Shown here: piece after piece, positions 56,501-63,985 of the stretch
How positions within the stretch are numbered: position 1 is the stretch's first letter
Layout of the letters: each line of letters starts with the position of its first letter
NCBI GenBank assembly: GCA_037903475.1
Contig: JBAJFG010000492.1
Location: forward strand, 868,001 to 932,000
Direction: 5' to 3'
Source: Ancylostoma caninum
Taxonomy: Eukaryota > Nematoda > Chromadorea > Rhabditida > Ancylostomatidae
DNA: 64,000 nt
Made by a program: the position numbers and the translations under genes
The notes under the pieces: generated by a model
What the model saw: the letters and a program-made list of their open reading frames with translations, nothing else
Database searches by the model: none
What the model was told of the DNA's origin: nothing

Positions 56501-58836
56501 TCGTATTTTCCCACAGAAGAAATGGAGAGCTCGCGCAGCTCTGAATCCTGGGGGATTGAAGTGATGTTTCAACAGAAAAACATGAAAGATTTAACTTAAC
56601 ATTGACGACCGCGCGGCCCACCAGTGAGCTGCGCTTTTTTATCGTTTGGTCCAGTTTGAGGGATCGTTGAGTGTTAAGAGTCTTACTGTTTTTCTTAGAT
56701 GGCAAAATAATTATCCCAATTACATGATTATAGAAATCTATACAGGAGTTTTTGTTTAAAAAAAATTCTAGAGCAGAGACAGGAGCCTGAAGTTTAGAAT
56801 CAGTGGAAAATGTCGTTTTCGCTAACGGATTGAATTACCCCAAGACAGAAACTCTTAGCAATATAAAGGTGTCGCCATAGAGAACGAAGAATTCAGCATA
56901 TTAAAGGCAGCACCCACGAAAAACTTTGCCACTCAGGTTTTAGAGCGATCTTGGGTTTCCGAATACGTGGAGCATGAATAATGTGGTCAATTTTGTCAGA
57001 ATTCATGTTAGAATGGTTTTCTGGATACTACCAATTTGCTGCATTATAGCGATTCGGCCGAGTTACGCTAGTGAAGTAGATCAAGGAAGTCGATGACGCT
57101 GCCTTGATTGTCAACGAGTTTCTCGGCGCAACTAGATAATCGACTAATTTTCCAGCTTTCCTGGAGGAGAAAAGCACAAACAAAAGGGAAATAGAATGTC
57201 CACCACAGAGACATGCCTTAAGAAAAGAAACAAAACTTGTGAAGCTAACTAGCAGAAATTTATATCACAATTGAAAATTTGAAAGTTCTGGGAAAAAGAA
57301 GCGATCGTATGGTCTAACAACAATTGAAAGAGTGTAGATGGGGGAATCAGATCATTACAATGTAAAACTTCTGGAAATGAGCATGGAAAACAAACTTTAT
57401 CTTAGGAAAACTGAGTGACTGCGGCAGAAATCAGCTGATTCGGATAGCGCCACATCTCACCCCGCGGATACCCGGATACCAAGTCTTGCTTGTTAAATCT
57501 TGGGAACGCCGATACCTCCGGCAGTGCAACTTGCGTAGAATTACTGTGACTATCGTCCAGATTCCAAAACATTTAAAATTCTAAACATGAAGGTTATCGT
57601 GGGTGCTGCCTTTAATAGAACCGAGGTAATGTAAGTCGAATGCATAAGTCGAAATTACCGCAGCTGAAAACAAACATGATATTCGAGGATATGAGATCTA
57701 TCTATAGATATAGGAGAAAGGAGATTATGGATATGATAAACTCAAGAGAAATTGAATGTTCTTATGTTTGAGACCACAATATTAAGGAAAATGTTGACGG
57801 TGTTATGGCAAATTCTTTTTCAGACATTTATCTGTGAAAGTTGACGTGATTAGAACGGCTATCAACGTCTTGGCGCTTATATCCATGAAAAAAAATAGAA
57901 CAAAAGTTATGCAGTGACAAACCTCTTGTAGCGCATTTGTGTTCAAAGTAGCTGCGTGGCTGTGCACTTGAAACAAAGTTGAAACTCTCTGGACTCGAGA
58001 ACCTAGAATTAAGACTTTACGGAGCGTAGGGGCGTCACTCTCCCTCTCTGTACAAAATCTCTCATTACACGAAACTTCCGATTAGATGGAATTGCATTTC
58101 TCTTGAAAATTTCCCCATCCACATATGGAAGAATTCAATGGCGGTAGAGGCAGCACTGTGCCACAGTGCCAAATGAAAATGAGGACGGTGTAAAGCATTT
58201 AGATGTGTGGATGCGCAGGCAGCTAGAGTGCTAAAACGCAGGTGTTGCCAAGCGGCCCGCGGGTTCAGACACATTGAAGTCTCCTATATGTGGCTTGTAA
58301 TATGTTTAGAAAAATCCCACTGGATGTTGAAGCGAGTTGGTACCGTACTAAACATTCATGGGTAACATTTACCATGATCAAATATTGGCACAGGTGGCTC
58401 TTTGACGAATACCTACTACTTCGAAAATGATTGTCACGTACTTGGTACCAGGTGTTATTTCGAAAGCAACAGTTCGTCGCTTGTAATTCTTTATGCTTTC
58501 GCATCATTACGCTTCAAAAGAGCAAATTCGTACTAATTCACAGCTTCCTCAGCAAAGAGCAGTGTTGCTGCTTATAAGTAAACTTACCTGTTTTGTTTGT
58601 TAATAAGACAAGTGTTACTGTCGAAGTAGTACTCGAAAGATTGGCATGCTTCTCCATACCTCAAAAACAAACACTTATATTATTGACAAATTTCTGGTTG
58701 GTGCGAAAAAATTACAGGGATTCTCCTTTGAGACAGCGACACTTGCATTCCTGAGAAGTGATGGTGGTCTCTATGGCCAGCGCAGTTCCTTCGAGAACAA
58801 AGTCAGTGAATTCCAAGAAACAATCGTCCGAGTTCA
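47442..58836 (-). CDS. PAN/apple-domain gene (span of exons, possibly two genes)
   Basis: Minus-strand exons with consistent splice phases encode a PAN/apple domain at each end of this span, 11 kb apart. In the middle lies a charged, Thr/Pro-containing linker. PAN domains bind protein or carbohydrate ligands and in nematodes often occur in secreted cuticle or apical matrix proteins, so an extracellular role is inferred. Visible exons, in order of transcription, are 58716-58836, 58588-58659, possibly 58373-58511, 55304-55387, 55080-55235, 54955-55011, 54688-54900, 54555-54635, possibly 54246-54413, possibly about 50984-51088 and 50539-50577, then 50411-50469, 50233-50353, 49184-49317, 47728-47792 and 47442-47563. 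The true start and some connections are not established, and one gene is an inference. Introns hold a Tc-like element and a TTAA element. Confidence 0.5.
47728..47792 (-). CDS. PAN gene internal exon
   Basis: It reads PADCFAACYAHGCRSANLIS then G, between TTTTTTTCAG and GTGAGT. The C-x3-C-x4-C spacing is typical of the central PAN helix region. The phases (2-nt overhang before, 1-nt after) join exactly with 49184-49317 and 47442-47563. Confidence 0.75.
49184..49317 (-). CDS. PAN gene exon, start of C-terminal PAN domain
   Basis: Starting in phase 0 after CTACTTTAG it reads TTTKAPDFTPPSALVYPSVG, then RCTYSAMYQTAFQGTKLIRS and IYVK, ending at GAG|GTGAGT. The first residues extend the threonine tract of the preceding exon. 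CTYSAMYQTAFQGTKL is the opening of the PAN domain. The 1.4-kb intron to the next exon holds unrelated frames. Confidence 0.72.
50233..50353 (-). CDS. PAN gene exon with threonine tract
   Basis: Starting in phase 2 after TTTTTAAG it reads VVRWPSRLSGVRSVKFDTKK, then KKWQDDE and 13 threonines, with donor ACT|GTGAGT in phase 0. The tract uses mixed ACC, ACT, ACA and ACG codons and continues into the next exon for 16 Thr in all. Such tracts are likely O-glycosylated spacers in extracellular proteins. Confidence 0.72.
50411..50469 (-). CDS. PAN gene exon, proline-rich linker
   Basis: After ATTTCCAG it reads PADYKGDPNAFVPPVDSED, with donor GT|GTAAGC. The 59 nt give a phase-2 end that matches 50233-50353. 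A further 39-nt candidate exon (50539-50577, PQKLIRNCQKSLR) lies upstream in matching phase 0. Confidence 0.62.
50984..51088 (-). CDS. Possible PAN gene exon
   Basis: The minus strand reads VISGDCRRDTSSLEHHLLHI then IECAKVQRKEFFKAQ, between ATTGATCAAG and CAA|GTGATA, phase 0 at both ends. The acceptor is weak, and the assignment rests on composition and phase. Confidence 0.28.
52636..53556. mobile_element. Tc/mariner-type element with about 36-bp inverted ends
   Basis: TA lies on both sides (52634-52635 and 53557-53558). The left end CAGGGTGCGGCAAAAAGCCT and the right end CAGGGTGCGCAAAAGTTTTT (complement) continue into a shared GGMCAAGCATAATCG. These are the features of Tc1/mariner-group transposons. 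No transposase motif was recognised in 921 bp, so it is an internally deleted or heavily decayed copy. It lies in an intron or at the edge of an exon of the PAN gene region. Confidence 0.82.
53562..53890 (-). pseudogene. Coding-like stretch beside the Tc-like element
   Basis: The minus strand reads GQCDRTVGMGPEMSRPKVLY, one TGA, then ENIALANHMLLNIKDDGGGY and DNTGYFVPSCSGMARGDGRN, running up to the transposon. A possible donor (AGAG|GTGACG) sits 33 bp before the element. It may be an exon of the PAN gene with a decayed or differently spliced upstream part, or a pseudo-exon. The opposite strand also has open frames, which lowers certainty. Confidence 0.3.
54246..54413 (-). CDS. Possible exon, tryptophan-rich
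   Basis: After CTGAAG the frame reads GKQFILLVRWDGCSWTWWAN then LTRVSNGFRIILRALSK. A donor-like GTGAAG follows, or else it reads on to TAA at 54246. Together with the preceding exon (EREFDKIVELEL) it faintly recalls a chromo-type fold (KIL...YLVKWKGY..TWEP..NL), but this does not sit well with the PAN context. The plus strand is also open here. Confidence 0.3.
   Translation of the reverse strand, partial: GKQFILLVRWDGCSWTWWANLTRVSNGFRIILRALSKVKSSTLLRKAPRKFYENS
54555..54635 (-). CDS. Linker exon of the PAN-gene region
   Basis: It reads RAFVNKNIPETDGLDEREFD then KIVELEL, 27 codons, phase 0 at both ends, between ACTTTTCAG and CTG|GTGAGT. Both splice sites are strong. Confidence 0.6.
54688..54900 (-). 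CDS. Linker exon, basic with Thr/Pro segment
   Basis: After ATGTTTAG it reads SGTEPPRWNSDSRHKAKIKQ, AEKERQQELMKVPYEIPEAE and ends RKPRTTTPSTPRPMLKRYVV, with donor GTG|GTGAGT. Its 71 codons are phase 0 at both ends. RKRTRKPR could be a cleavage or basic patch, and TTTPSTPRP resembles extracellular linkers. Confidence 0.62.
54955..55011 (-). CDS. Linker exon, short
   Basis: AEKITEKPFPTMVTMVYTR, 19 codons, phase 0, between CTTCTAG and CGG|GTAATT. The phase agrees with its neighbours. Confidence 0.5.
55080..55235 (-). CDS. Linker exon, Ser/Ala-rich acidic
   Basis: After TTTTTTTTTTCAAG it reads KENAETPDDVQETSSAPASS, then TSGAQITDAKSEEIHKSIST and KKSPLVDGDAGH, with donor CAT|GTAAGA. It has 52 codons, phase 0. 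It is low-complexity and probably disordered. Confidence 0.58.
55304..55387 (-). CDS. Linker exon or first exon
   Basis: It reads MKYLEDYCSNDTNDLQSNNV then GVESSPKE, ending at GAG|GTATTC in phase 0. The frame has an upstream stop a few codons before the ATG, so either translation starts here or a weak acceptor (GTTAAG) precedes it. If it is a start, the 54.2-55.4 kb exons form a separate gene. Confidence 0.42.
55745..55805. repeat. Half copy of family G MITE
   Basis: GGGCTAGAATTCATGAACGC and the following GAAACCAAGCTAGCAGAC match the right half of 15573-15731 in inverted orientation. The 86-codon minus-strand frame at 55561-55821 runs through it and is not called. Confidence 0.5.
55822..56900. 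other. Intergenic or intron, ambiguous frames
   Basis: A minus-strand stretch at about 56600-56690 (KNSKTLNTQRSLKLDQTIKK, then RSSLVGRAVVN, possible GTTAAG donor) might be an exon in phase 0. The plus frame 56287-56544 (85 codons) is an alternative. Neither is decisive. Confidence 0.25.
56901..57615. mobile_element. TTAA-type element, subfamily A, copy 3
   Basis: TTAA at both ends. The left end AGGCAGCACCCACGAAAAAC and the whole interior resemble 34506-35243 in the same orientation. It is 715 bp and non-coding. Confidence 0.88.
57824..57917 (+). CDS. Possible terminal exon on the plus strand
   Basis: After the strong acceptor AATTCTTTTTCAG the plus strand reads HLSVKVDVIRTAINVLALIS then MKKNRTKVMQ and TGA, in phase 1. 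The composition is protein-like. It would run opposite to the PAN gene, and no upstream exon was found. Confidence 0.25.
58373..58511 (-). CDS. Possible PAN gene exon after the N-terminal PAN domain
   Basis: The minus strand reads VMMRKHKELQATNCCFRNNT then WYQVRDNHFRSSRYSSKSHL and CQYLIM, between TTTTGAAG and ATG|GTAAAT. The 1-nt start matches the phase-2 end of 58588-58659. The acceptor is non-ideal. Confidence 0.32.
58588..58659 (-). CDS. PAN gene exon, N-terminal PAN domain, second half
   Basis: It reads YGEACQSFEYYFDSNTCLIN then KQN, ending at CAG|GTAAGT. The CQSFEYYFDSNTCLI pattern is the conserved end of a PAN/apple domain. It joins 58716-58836 exactly (CT plus G makes Leu). Confidence 0.75.
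58716..58836 (-). CDS. PAN gene exon, N-terminal PAN domain, first half
   Basis: After GTCATTTTTTCAG it reads NSDDCFLEFTDFVLEGTALA, then IETTITSQECKCRCLKGES, with donor CT|GTAATT. DCFLEF, the GTALAIE strand and CKCRCL are PAN/apple hallmarks. The 1-nt overhang needed upstream shows that at least one more 5' exon exists. Confidence 0.75.
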
Positions 58837-59311
58837 CTGAAAAAATGACGAAATGGCGCTTATTATGGCAGGACTCTATGGATCGAGTTCAATAGAATGA
58901 ATAAACGGATAAAATAAACGAAAAAAAGTAATGAAAAAGACCACGAAATCAGACCAGATTGTTAACGGAGCCGCAAAAAATGTATCTAGGCCTATTTCAT
59001 GGTTTTCGCTTCCGAAATGTGCACATTATCAGTGCTCATTAGTAACTTCTATCTATTTCAGAACAGTATGTGCATGGCAGGACTCCCTATGTAGTCTAGA
59101 TACATAGTTAACCTAGTGTGCACTATTGGTCTTCTGGTAGAGAAACTACAAATGAGATTAATAATAAGACATTAATTAATAACTAGGAATAATGATAATA
59201 GTGAGTCTATCAGAAAGTCGTGCGACACTTGTGGCATTTTTTCAAAATTATTTTTCATTCACTTCAACATTAGTCAATAATACAATCATCAACATTATTA
59301 GCGACACGCCC

Positions 59312-59862
59312 CTATCTGTGTGGAAATTTTTCGACCTCTCTTTCCCAGAAAATGGATGACTGATAGTTGAAAAAGCAGGACGCCTCCATTTTGAGCAGGC
59401 TGTCGAAGTTCTTGTCTTTTGATATGCTGCCTGAGGTCCGAAGCAAATGACAATCAGATGTTGCTAGATCAGATGAATACGCTGGATTTAGTGGCGATTC
59501 CCATCCCAGTTTTCGAACTTTGTCCTTAGCCATTCTTCGGACGTGCGTAGCCTGGCGTTGTCGTGTAGCAGACAAACCCTGTAGATTTCCAAAAGTTTTT
59601 GGCAGCTTGAGTCGGCGACCTTCAGCAGCTGATCAGCGTAGACCTTGGCGTTGTACCAAAACTTCTAGTAGCTCGTAGTAGAGCATCCTCTGAGAATTCC
59701 ATCAACACAGAACAACGCATTCTTCTCATGTTCAGCTCCCTCTGGCTATTTGGGAGGGCTTTTCCGGGCGGAAGCCAGTGGCGCATACGTACATGGTTCA
59801 CGTAAAGGACCCATCTTTGATTTTTAGTTACGATGTCTCTGAGAAAGTCTTCCTATGGTTAC
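59312..59862 (-). pseudogene. Mariner transposase remnant 1
   Basis: Minus-strand fragments match a D34D mariner transposase. They are RWVLYVNHVRMRHWLPPGKA, then CLLHDNARLRT (HDN at 59557-59565, the second catalytic Asp region) and KDKVRKLGWESPLNPAYSSD. DLATSDCHLL (third Asp) and a C-terminus ending FWEREVEKFPHR follow. The first catalytic region reads TKNQRW where GDEKW is usual, so the Asp is lost. Frame changes also break the copy. The N-terminal DNA-binding part (about 59870-60200) is barely recognisable. Confidence 0.85.
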
Positions 59863-60367
59863 AAAGGCCTTAGACATTTGCGCGTAAGTACCACACTGAA
59901 TTGATGACTCACGCTCAAGGGTGAGCAGGAGTCATCAAAAATTGTGAGCTTCTGTCTAGCAAGCTCCGGCTAGACAAAAATATTACAATATTTCCTGCCA
60001 CATCGCTTGCGTTGCCGTGTTCTCTGAGTTCGCAAAGAAGTAGCATCCGAACACGCTTAGAGTTACCGACAGTTTTTATTCTCAGTCATAATCGCAACGG
60101 AATTGTAGGACAAATTGGGTATAGATGGACGATGAATTCTTATGTACGTCTTGGATGGAAAGTTCTGGAACAACTCCGAGAAAATTGACACTACACAAAA
60201 CTAAGCCTCGGAAATCTTTCATGACAACATAATACGTACAAGTACGCTCCAAGCTTATGTTTTCTTATGCAAATTCCTTTTCATTTATGACAAGTGTTCG
60301 GCTCAGCAGCGTTGTAACAGTGAAAGTTTCGGACCATGGTAGAGGTTATTGCTCTTTTGTGTCTTAA

Positions 60368-60545
60368 ATTATCTTCGAATATGGAATACAAACCTCGAAT
60401 ATGCGAATGTATTCTTGTCATATTGTCCTGAACATTCAAGTTCAAATATGTTCGAATATGGGGACCTTCTCGGATATTCGACCATTTGATCGAATATATT
60501 CGGATTTTTCGAATATTTAATTGGATACGGATATTCAATTGGGAG
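60368..60545. repeat. Cluster of TTCGAATAT-type motifs
   Basis: About seven copies of TCGAATAT or its near variants lie within 180 bp, on both strands because the motif is near-palindromic. It may be a decayed short satellite. Confidence 0.6.
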
Positions 60546-60633
60546 CAATTTGCCGAAGAACTCACAGTGTTTTTGATACTACTCTTCGACCACACTTCTC
60601 TCAAGGATATCGAACTTTTTTGTTAGGGGCGAG

Positions 60634-60752
60634 TTATTCGAACGAACCTCCAGTTTTTCGCTTTTTCGGAGCTGACGTTGTAGATGGCGCTGGCGTTGTT
60701 CTTTTGCAACTCGCATCTAATGAGCCATTGACGAGTGAAGCAATGGTTTCAT
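60634..60752 (-). CDS. Exon with Thr/Pro and basic segment
   Basis: After GGACTTTCAG the minus strand reads ETIASLVNGSLDASCKRTTP then APSTTSAPKKRKTGGSFE and TAA at 60634-60636, in phase 2. It is either a terminal exon of another minus-strand gene, in which case KKRK could be a nuclear signal, or an upstream linker exon of the PAN gene. For the second option a donor at GGAG|GTTCGT would give the 1-nt overhang that 58716-58836 needs. The sequence alone does not decide. Confidence 0.42.
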
Positions 60753-60966
60753 CTGAAAGTCCATATAATAAACTTTGCAACAATGAACGAAAAAATCAAT
60801 TGAGATCTGGACGATTGCGATGGTAGGCAGTCTCGTTGCAACAGCTTAAATAGAGAGTTAAAGTTGTAAGAAAGATGGCTTCCAAGAAAATCCTCTTATC
60901 GTTGAACTGTATTTTTTCATTGCTGACTTCGTTCGTTTTGTATTCGAAGTGATCCTAGCGTCCCCT

Positions 60967-62408
60967 TCAAAGGCAGGCACCCACGGAAATTTTCGACCTC
61001 GAGATTTAGGCACTATTCAGGTTATAGGCTACTTTGCACCTGGAATTATCGATTGGTTTATCGATTATATCGATTTTATCGATTTTTCACTATTTTTGTC
61101 CAGGGGTCGACGAGGACATGTCTACTAGGGTTCTTCAATATGCTGAACACGAATATGACAACCCTTTTCGGTATCGATTTATTGACTTTATCGATTTTTT
61201 TCACAACTTTTGCTCGAGAATCGGTGAGGACATGCCCACTGGAGTTTTCGAATGTGCTGAACACAATTATAACATGACGATATCGATTTACTGATTTTAT
61301 CGGATTTTGACAGCTCCTACTCAGGGGTCAGTGAGGACATGTCTATTGGAATTATGCGCTGATCACAAATATGACAACCCCTATACAAAAAACATCGAGT
61401 TGTTGGTGTTATCGGATTTTTAATCAAGTTTTTGACCTTTTCCGCACAAGGACGAGTAAGAGCGCATTTACTGAAGTTCTCAAGGATGCTGATCGCAACT
61501 ATGGCATGCTTTGTTATTATCCAAATAACTTCACTATTTCATTTTTCGCAAATATGTCGGTTGAATAAGAGTCATTAAGGTCCGTAAGCACGCTGATCAC
61601 CAAAATGATGAGCATTCTCAATGGATTTACGGTAGTAGCAGACTTCCTCACCAGTGTGAAATAGCCGGGGTAGTAGAACACCCGAGCGAAGCCCGGCATA
61701 CCGTCTAGTATAATATAATAATAAGTCTAATATAATAACAATCGAAACGTTCGAAATTCCTGTATTCTGGAACTTCTTGCTCATCGCTTTCGATTAGATT
61801 GGGCCGAGTTGCTCGAGCTATTGGATGTGGACCGATCCAAAAAAGTAGATATCGCTGCCTTCTTTGTCAACTGTTTTGTTTGCAAAATTGGTCTTTTGCA
61901 CTGCTTTGCGGTGTTTCTGGGGCTGACGAAAGAAAACAAATCTTGAAAAAGATTGCATATTCAGTCGAGATGTCGCAAAAGCACTAATGAATTCAAAAAA
62001 GATCCCGATACAATGAAAGAATTCGAAATTGAAATAAGTGACGAAAACTAGGCAACACTAGTATGTAACTAAACAAGTGGATTTGTAGTAAAGTAACAAG
62101 TGGAAAATTTTGCTGTGGCAAGCAATGTTAAAAGGGGGAGCTACAGAGTGAAAAATGGTTTGTGATCACAAGAAAAGAAATGGGTGCCCATTTGATTAGA
62201 TGGTAGCAGCAGTCCGCTGCCGCTACAACTCGATCGAACGACCCCACGCTGATCCTACTGATCCTGGATCCTTGACTTTCAGCTCGGTATATCCTAGAAA
62301 CGGTTGAGTTTTTCGTGCTATTCTTTTGCAGAATTGTTGGGACAATTACTGAGGTTCCAAAACAATCAAATTCTCAGATACAAAAGTTTCCGTGGGTGCC
62401 GCCTTTAA
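60967..62408. mobile_element. TTAA-type element, subfamily B, composite copy
   Basis: The left end TCAAAGGCAGGCACCCACGG and the right end CCGTGGGTGCCGCCTTTAA are inverted. The left TTAA has mutated to TCAA. Sequence at both ends matches 11012-11767 in inverted orientation (for example CCTAGAAACGGTTGAGT and the CGATCGAACGACCCCACGC block). The two parts are separated by an extra block at about 61040-61740 that carries tandem repeats, so this is a longer variant or a nested insertion. Confidence 0.75.
61043..61625. repeat. Degenerate tandem repeats of about 110-125 bp
   Basis: At least four units each contain a TATCGATTTT-type start, a GACGAGGACATGTCTACT-type middle (also GAGGACATGCCCACTGGAG) and a TGCTGAACACAATTATAAC-type end. 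The unit starts fall near 61066, 61171, 61281 and 61394, with a partial fifth near 61570. The units keep their order but diverge rightwards. Confidence 0.75.
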
Positions 62409-62651
62409 AAAGGTTTTCTTATCGGGCCTTAATTCGTGGATCTCGTTGTCCTCAAGGAGATGTCTGACCTCAATTAAACAAGCACTCGAGTTAAAACAGG
62501 TATTTGCATGGGATCTCAAGCATTCATTACTCGCGAAGAAGGGAAATTGGGGAAGTAAGAGGGATTGGATGGATGTAACACCACAAGCCTCGAAAAGCTC
62601 ATGGTAAAGCAGGTCTAGGTTGTGATAGGGCTTCACTAAGACATTGTCCAT
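62409..62651 (-). CDS. Possible exon truncated by a TTAA element
   Basis: The minus strand reads MDNVLVKPYHNLDLLYHELF, EACGVTSIQSLLLPQFPFFA and later CLIEVRHLLEDNEIHELRPD, then runs straight into the TTAA element at 62408. An acceptor-like CTTTTCTGAAG precedes the ATG. No family was recognised. If real, either the exon was cut by the insertion or it ends at the internal GAG|GTCAGA. Confidence 0.3.
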
Positions 62652-62789
62652 TTTCTTCAGAAAAGGGAGTCCAGAAATGTCGACATCTGCGTATGAAGAG
62701 TAAATGTCTCATTGTAAGGTTATAACGGAAGGGAAACGAGTGAAAGGCATGAAGAACACATCTTTTGATAGATTGACTAGCATAAATTT

Positions 62790-62851
62790 CTGAGAATGTA
62801 GTGAACAGATTATAAGAATCTCTGAGAATGTAGTGGACAGATTATAAGAAA
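62790..62851. repeat. Two tandem copies of a 30-bp unit
   Basis: TCTGAGAATGTAGTGRACAG plus ATTATAAGAA occurs twice in succession. Confidence 0.85.
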
Positions 62852-62864
62852 GAAAGGATTTCAT

Positions 62865-63030
62865 TTTCCCCCATAGCAAACCGGTGGGTGGGAACAGCTA
62901 GTGCTAATTTTCCGCATTATAATGTACATATGTATATTGTGAAGTTTTGTTAAGATCAGATGAAGGCGCTAAATGCCGAATGCTCACCAAATAAATCTTG
63001 CACGAAGTTTTCTACCTACGCTGAAAATAA
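62865..63030 (+). mobile_element. Penelope-like element 3' end fragment
   Basis: The sequence parallels the terminal repeat at 30830-30990. It has an ATAGCAAACCGGTGGGT block, TTGTGAAGTTTTGTTAAGAT, then CAGATGAAGGCGCTAAATGC and CTCACCAAATAAATCTTGC. It is the same family as the 30-kb remnant, with no coding part recognised. Confidence 0.55.
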
Positions 63031-63224
63031 CATAGAAAATAACAAACTATCACGGTGGTAAGAAAGTCTTGAGCCGATTTTTTTTGAAAGTCCCAGAACT
63101 TTCGATTATTGATCGGTACCCATGACCTATTATGTGACAGTTGCAGGCCATTCCCGAAACTTCTCCAAAATGGGTATACATAGCCGGCTTGCCTTCCTCA
63201 ACTTTAGTTACTACGGTAGCTTTC

Positions 63225-63330
63225 TTGTGTCGTGGTTGTGTAGACTCCTGTTTGATGCTTTTATTGGCAGGCTTTCGGTGCTATAACACCGTCCTCAGGC
63301 CTACAATATAAATCAGTGCAAATCAACATA
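63225..63330 (-). mobile_element. Penelope-like terminal motif fragment
   Basis: The minus strand reads CTGAGGACGGTGTTATAGCA then CCGAAAGCC and CCAATAAAAG, a third variant of the terminal motif. The adjoining DNA to the right is a mariner remnant, so only this end is left. Confidence 0.4.
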
Positions 63331-63389
63331 TCTACTAACACTCATACACATACGAGATAGCACCATCCTACCATATCTTTAGTTACTAC

Positions 63390-63985
63390 GTCTATTCTAC
63401 AAGAGCATCTTCGAGCCATAATCAGTTTTTTCCTCTCTTCCCGCAGCGAAAGGAGTTTCTGGAAGACCTGATTATTGTAAATGAGAGTTGGGTCCTCTAC
63501 GACTCTAACATACATCCTGCCACGTGACCCCCTCAAGAAGAAGACCCGCCGTATCGCACCCCCACCCAAACAGGTGTCTCCTTTGCTACTTCTGAAATTT
63601 GCGATGAATGTTGTATGACGAGCTGCCACGCAAGCACGCACAGTCACCGGTAGCATTTACGAGAATCAGCTTCAGAAAGTCGCAGACACTGTTCGAGAAA
63701 AATGGCCGAGATGAGATTCCGTGCACCATCCCCACGATGACGCTAGGGCCCCATTTAGCTAAAGAGACCCGTGAAAGATGGAGGAGCTGGACTGAGACAA
63801 GATTCCTCTCCCACCTCATTTTTCGGAACCACTTATTTCGCTCCTATAAGGCATTCCTAATCATGAAACAATTCACCAAAGTTGACGATGTTGAAAGGCC
63901 GGTTAGCGAGTTCTTTGACTCCCAGTCTCCCCAGTTCTGGGATAAGGGGACCGCTGACCTCCCGTTAAGTGGGGCACTGCAGTGA
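63390..63985 (+). pseudogene. Mariner transposase remnant 2
   Basis: Plus-strand pieces in three frames match mariner transposase. They are KEFLEDLIIVNESWVLYDSN (first catalytic region, with GDE replaced by VNE), then LAKETRE, KIPLPPHFSEP, and KQFTKVDDVERPVSEFFDSQ with FWDKGTADLP at the C-terminus. Multiple frameshifts and loss of the first Asp show that it is dead. It is a different lineage from 59312-59862 by sequence. The copy may continue past the window edge. Confidence 0.75.

Noticed and set aside
58065..58274. 69-codon ORF rich in His and Ala
   Set aside because: No splice-phase link to the neighbouring PAN exons and no domain, so it is probably intronic.
61034..61294. Two overlapping ORFs with repeated peptide motifs
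   Set aside because: The repetition comes from the roughly 115-bp DNA tandem repeat and is present in two frames, so it is not evidence of a repeat protein.
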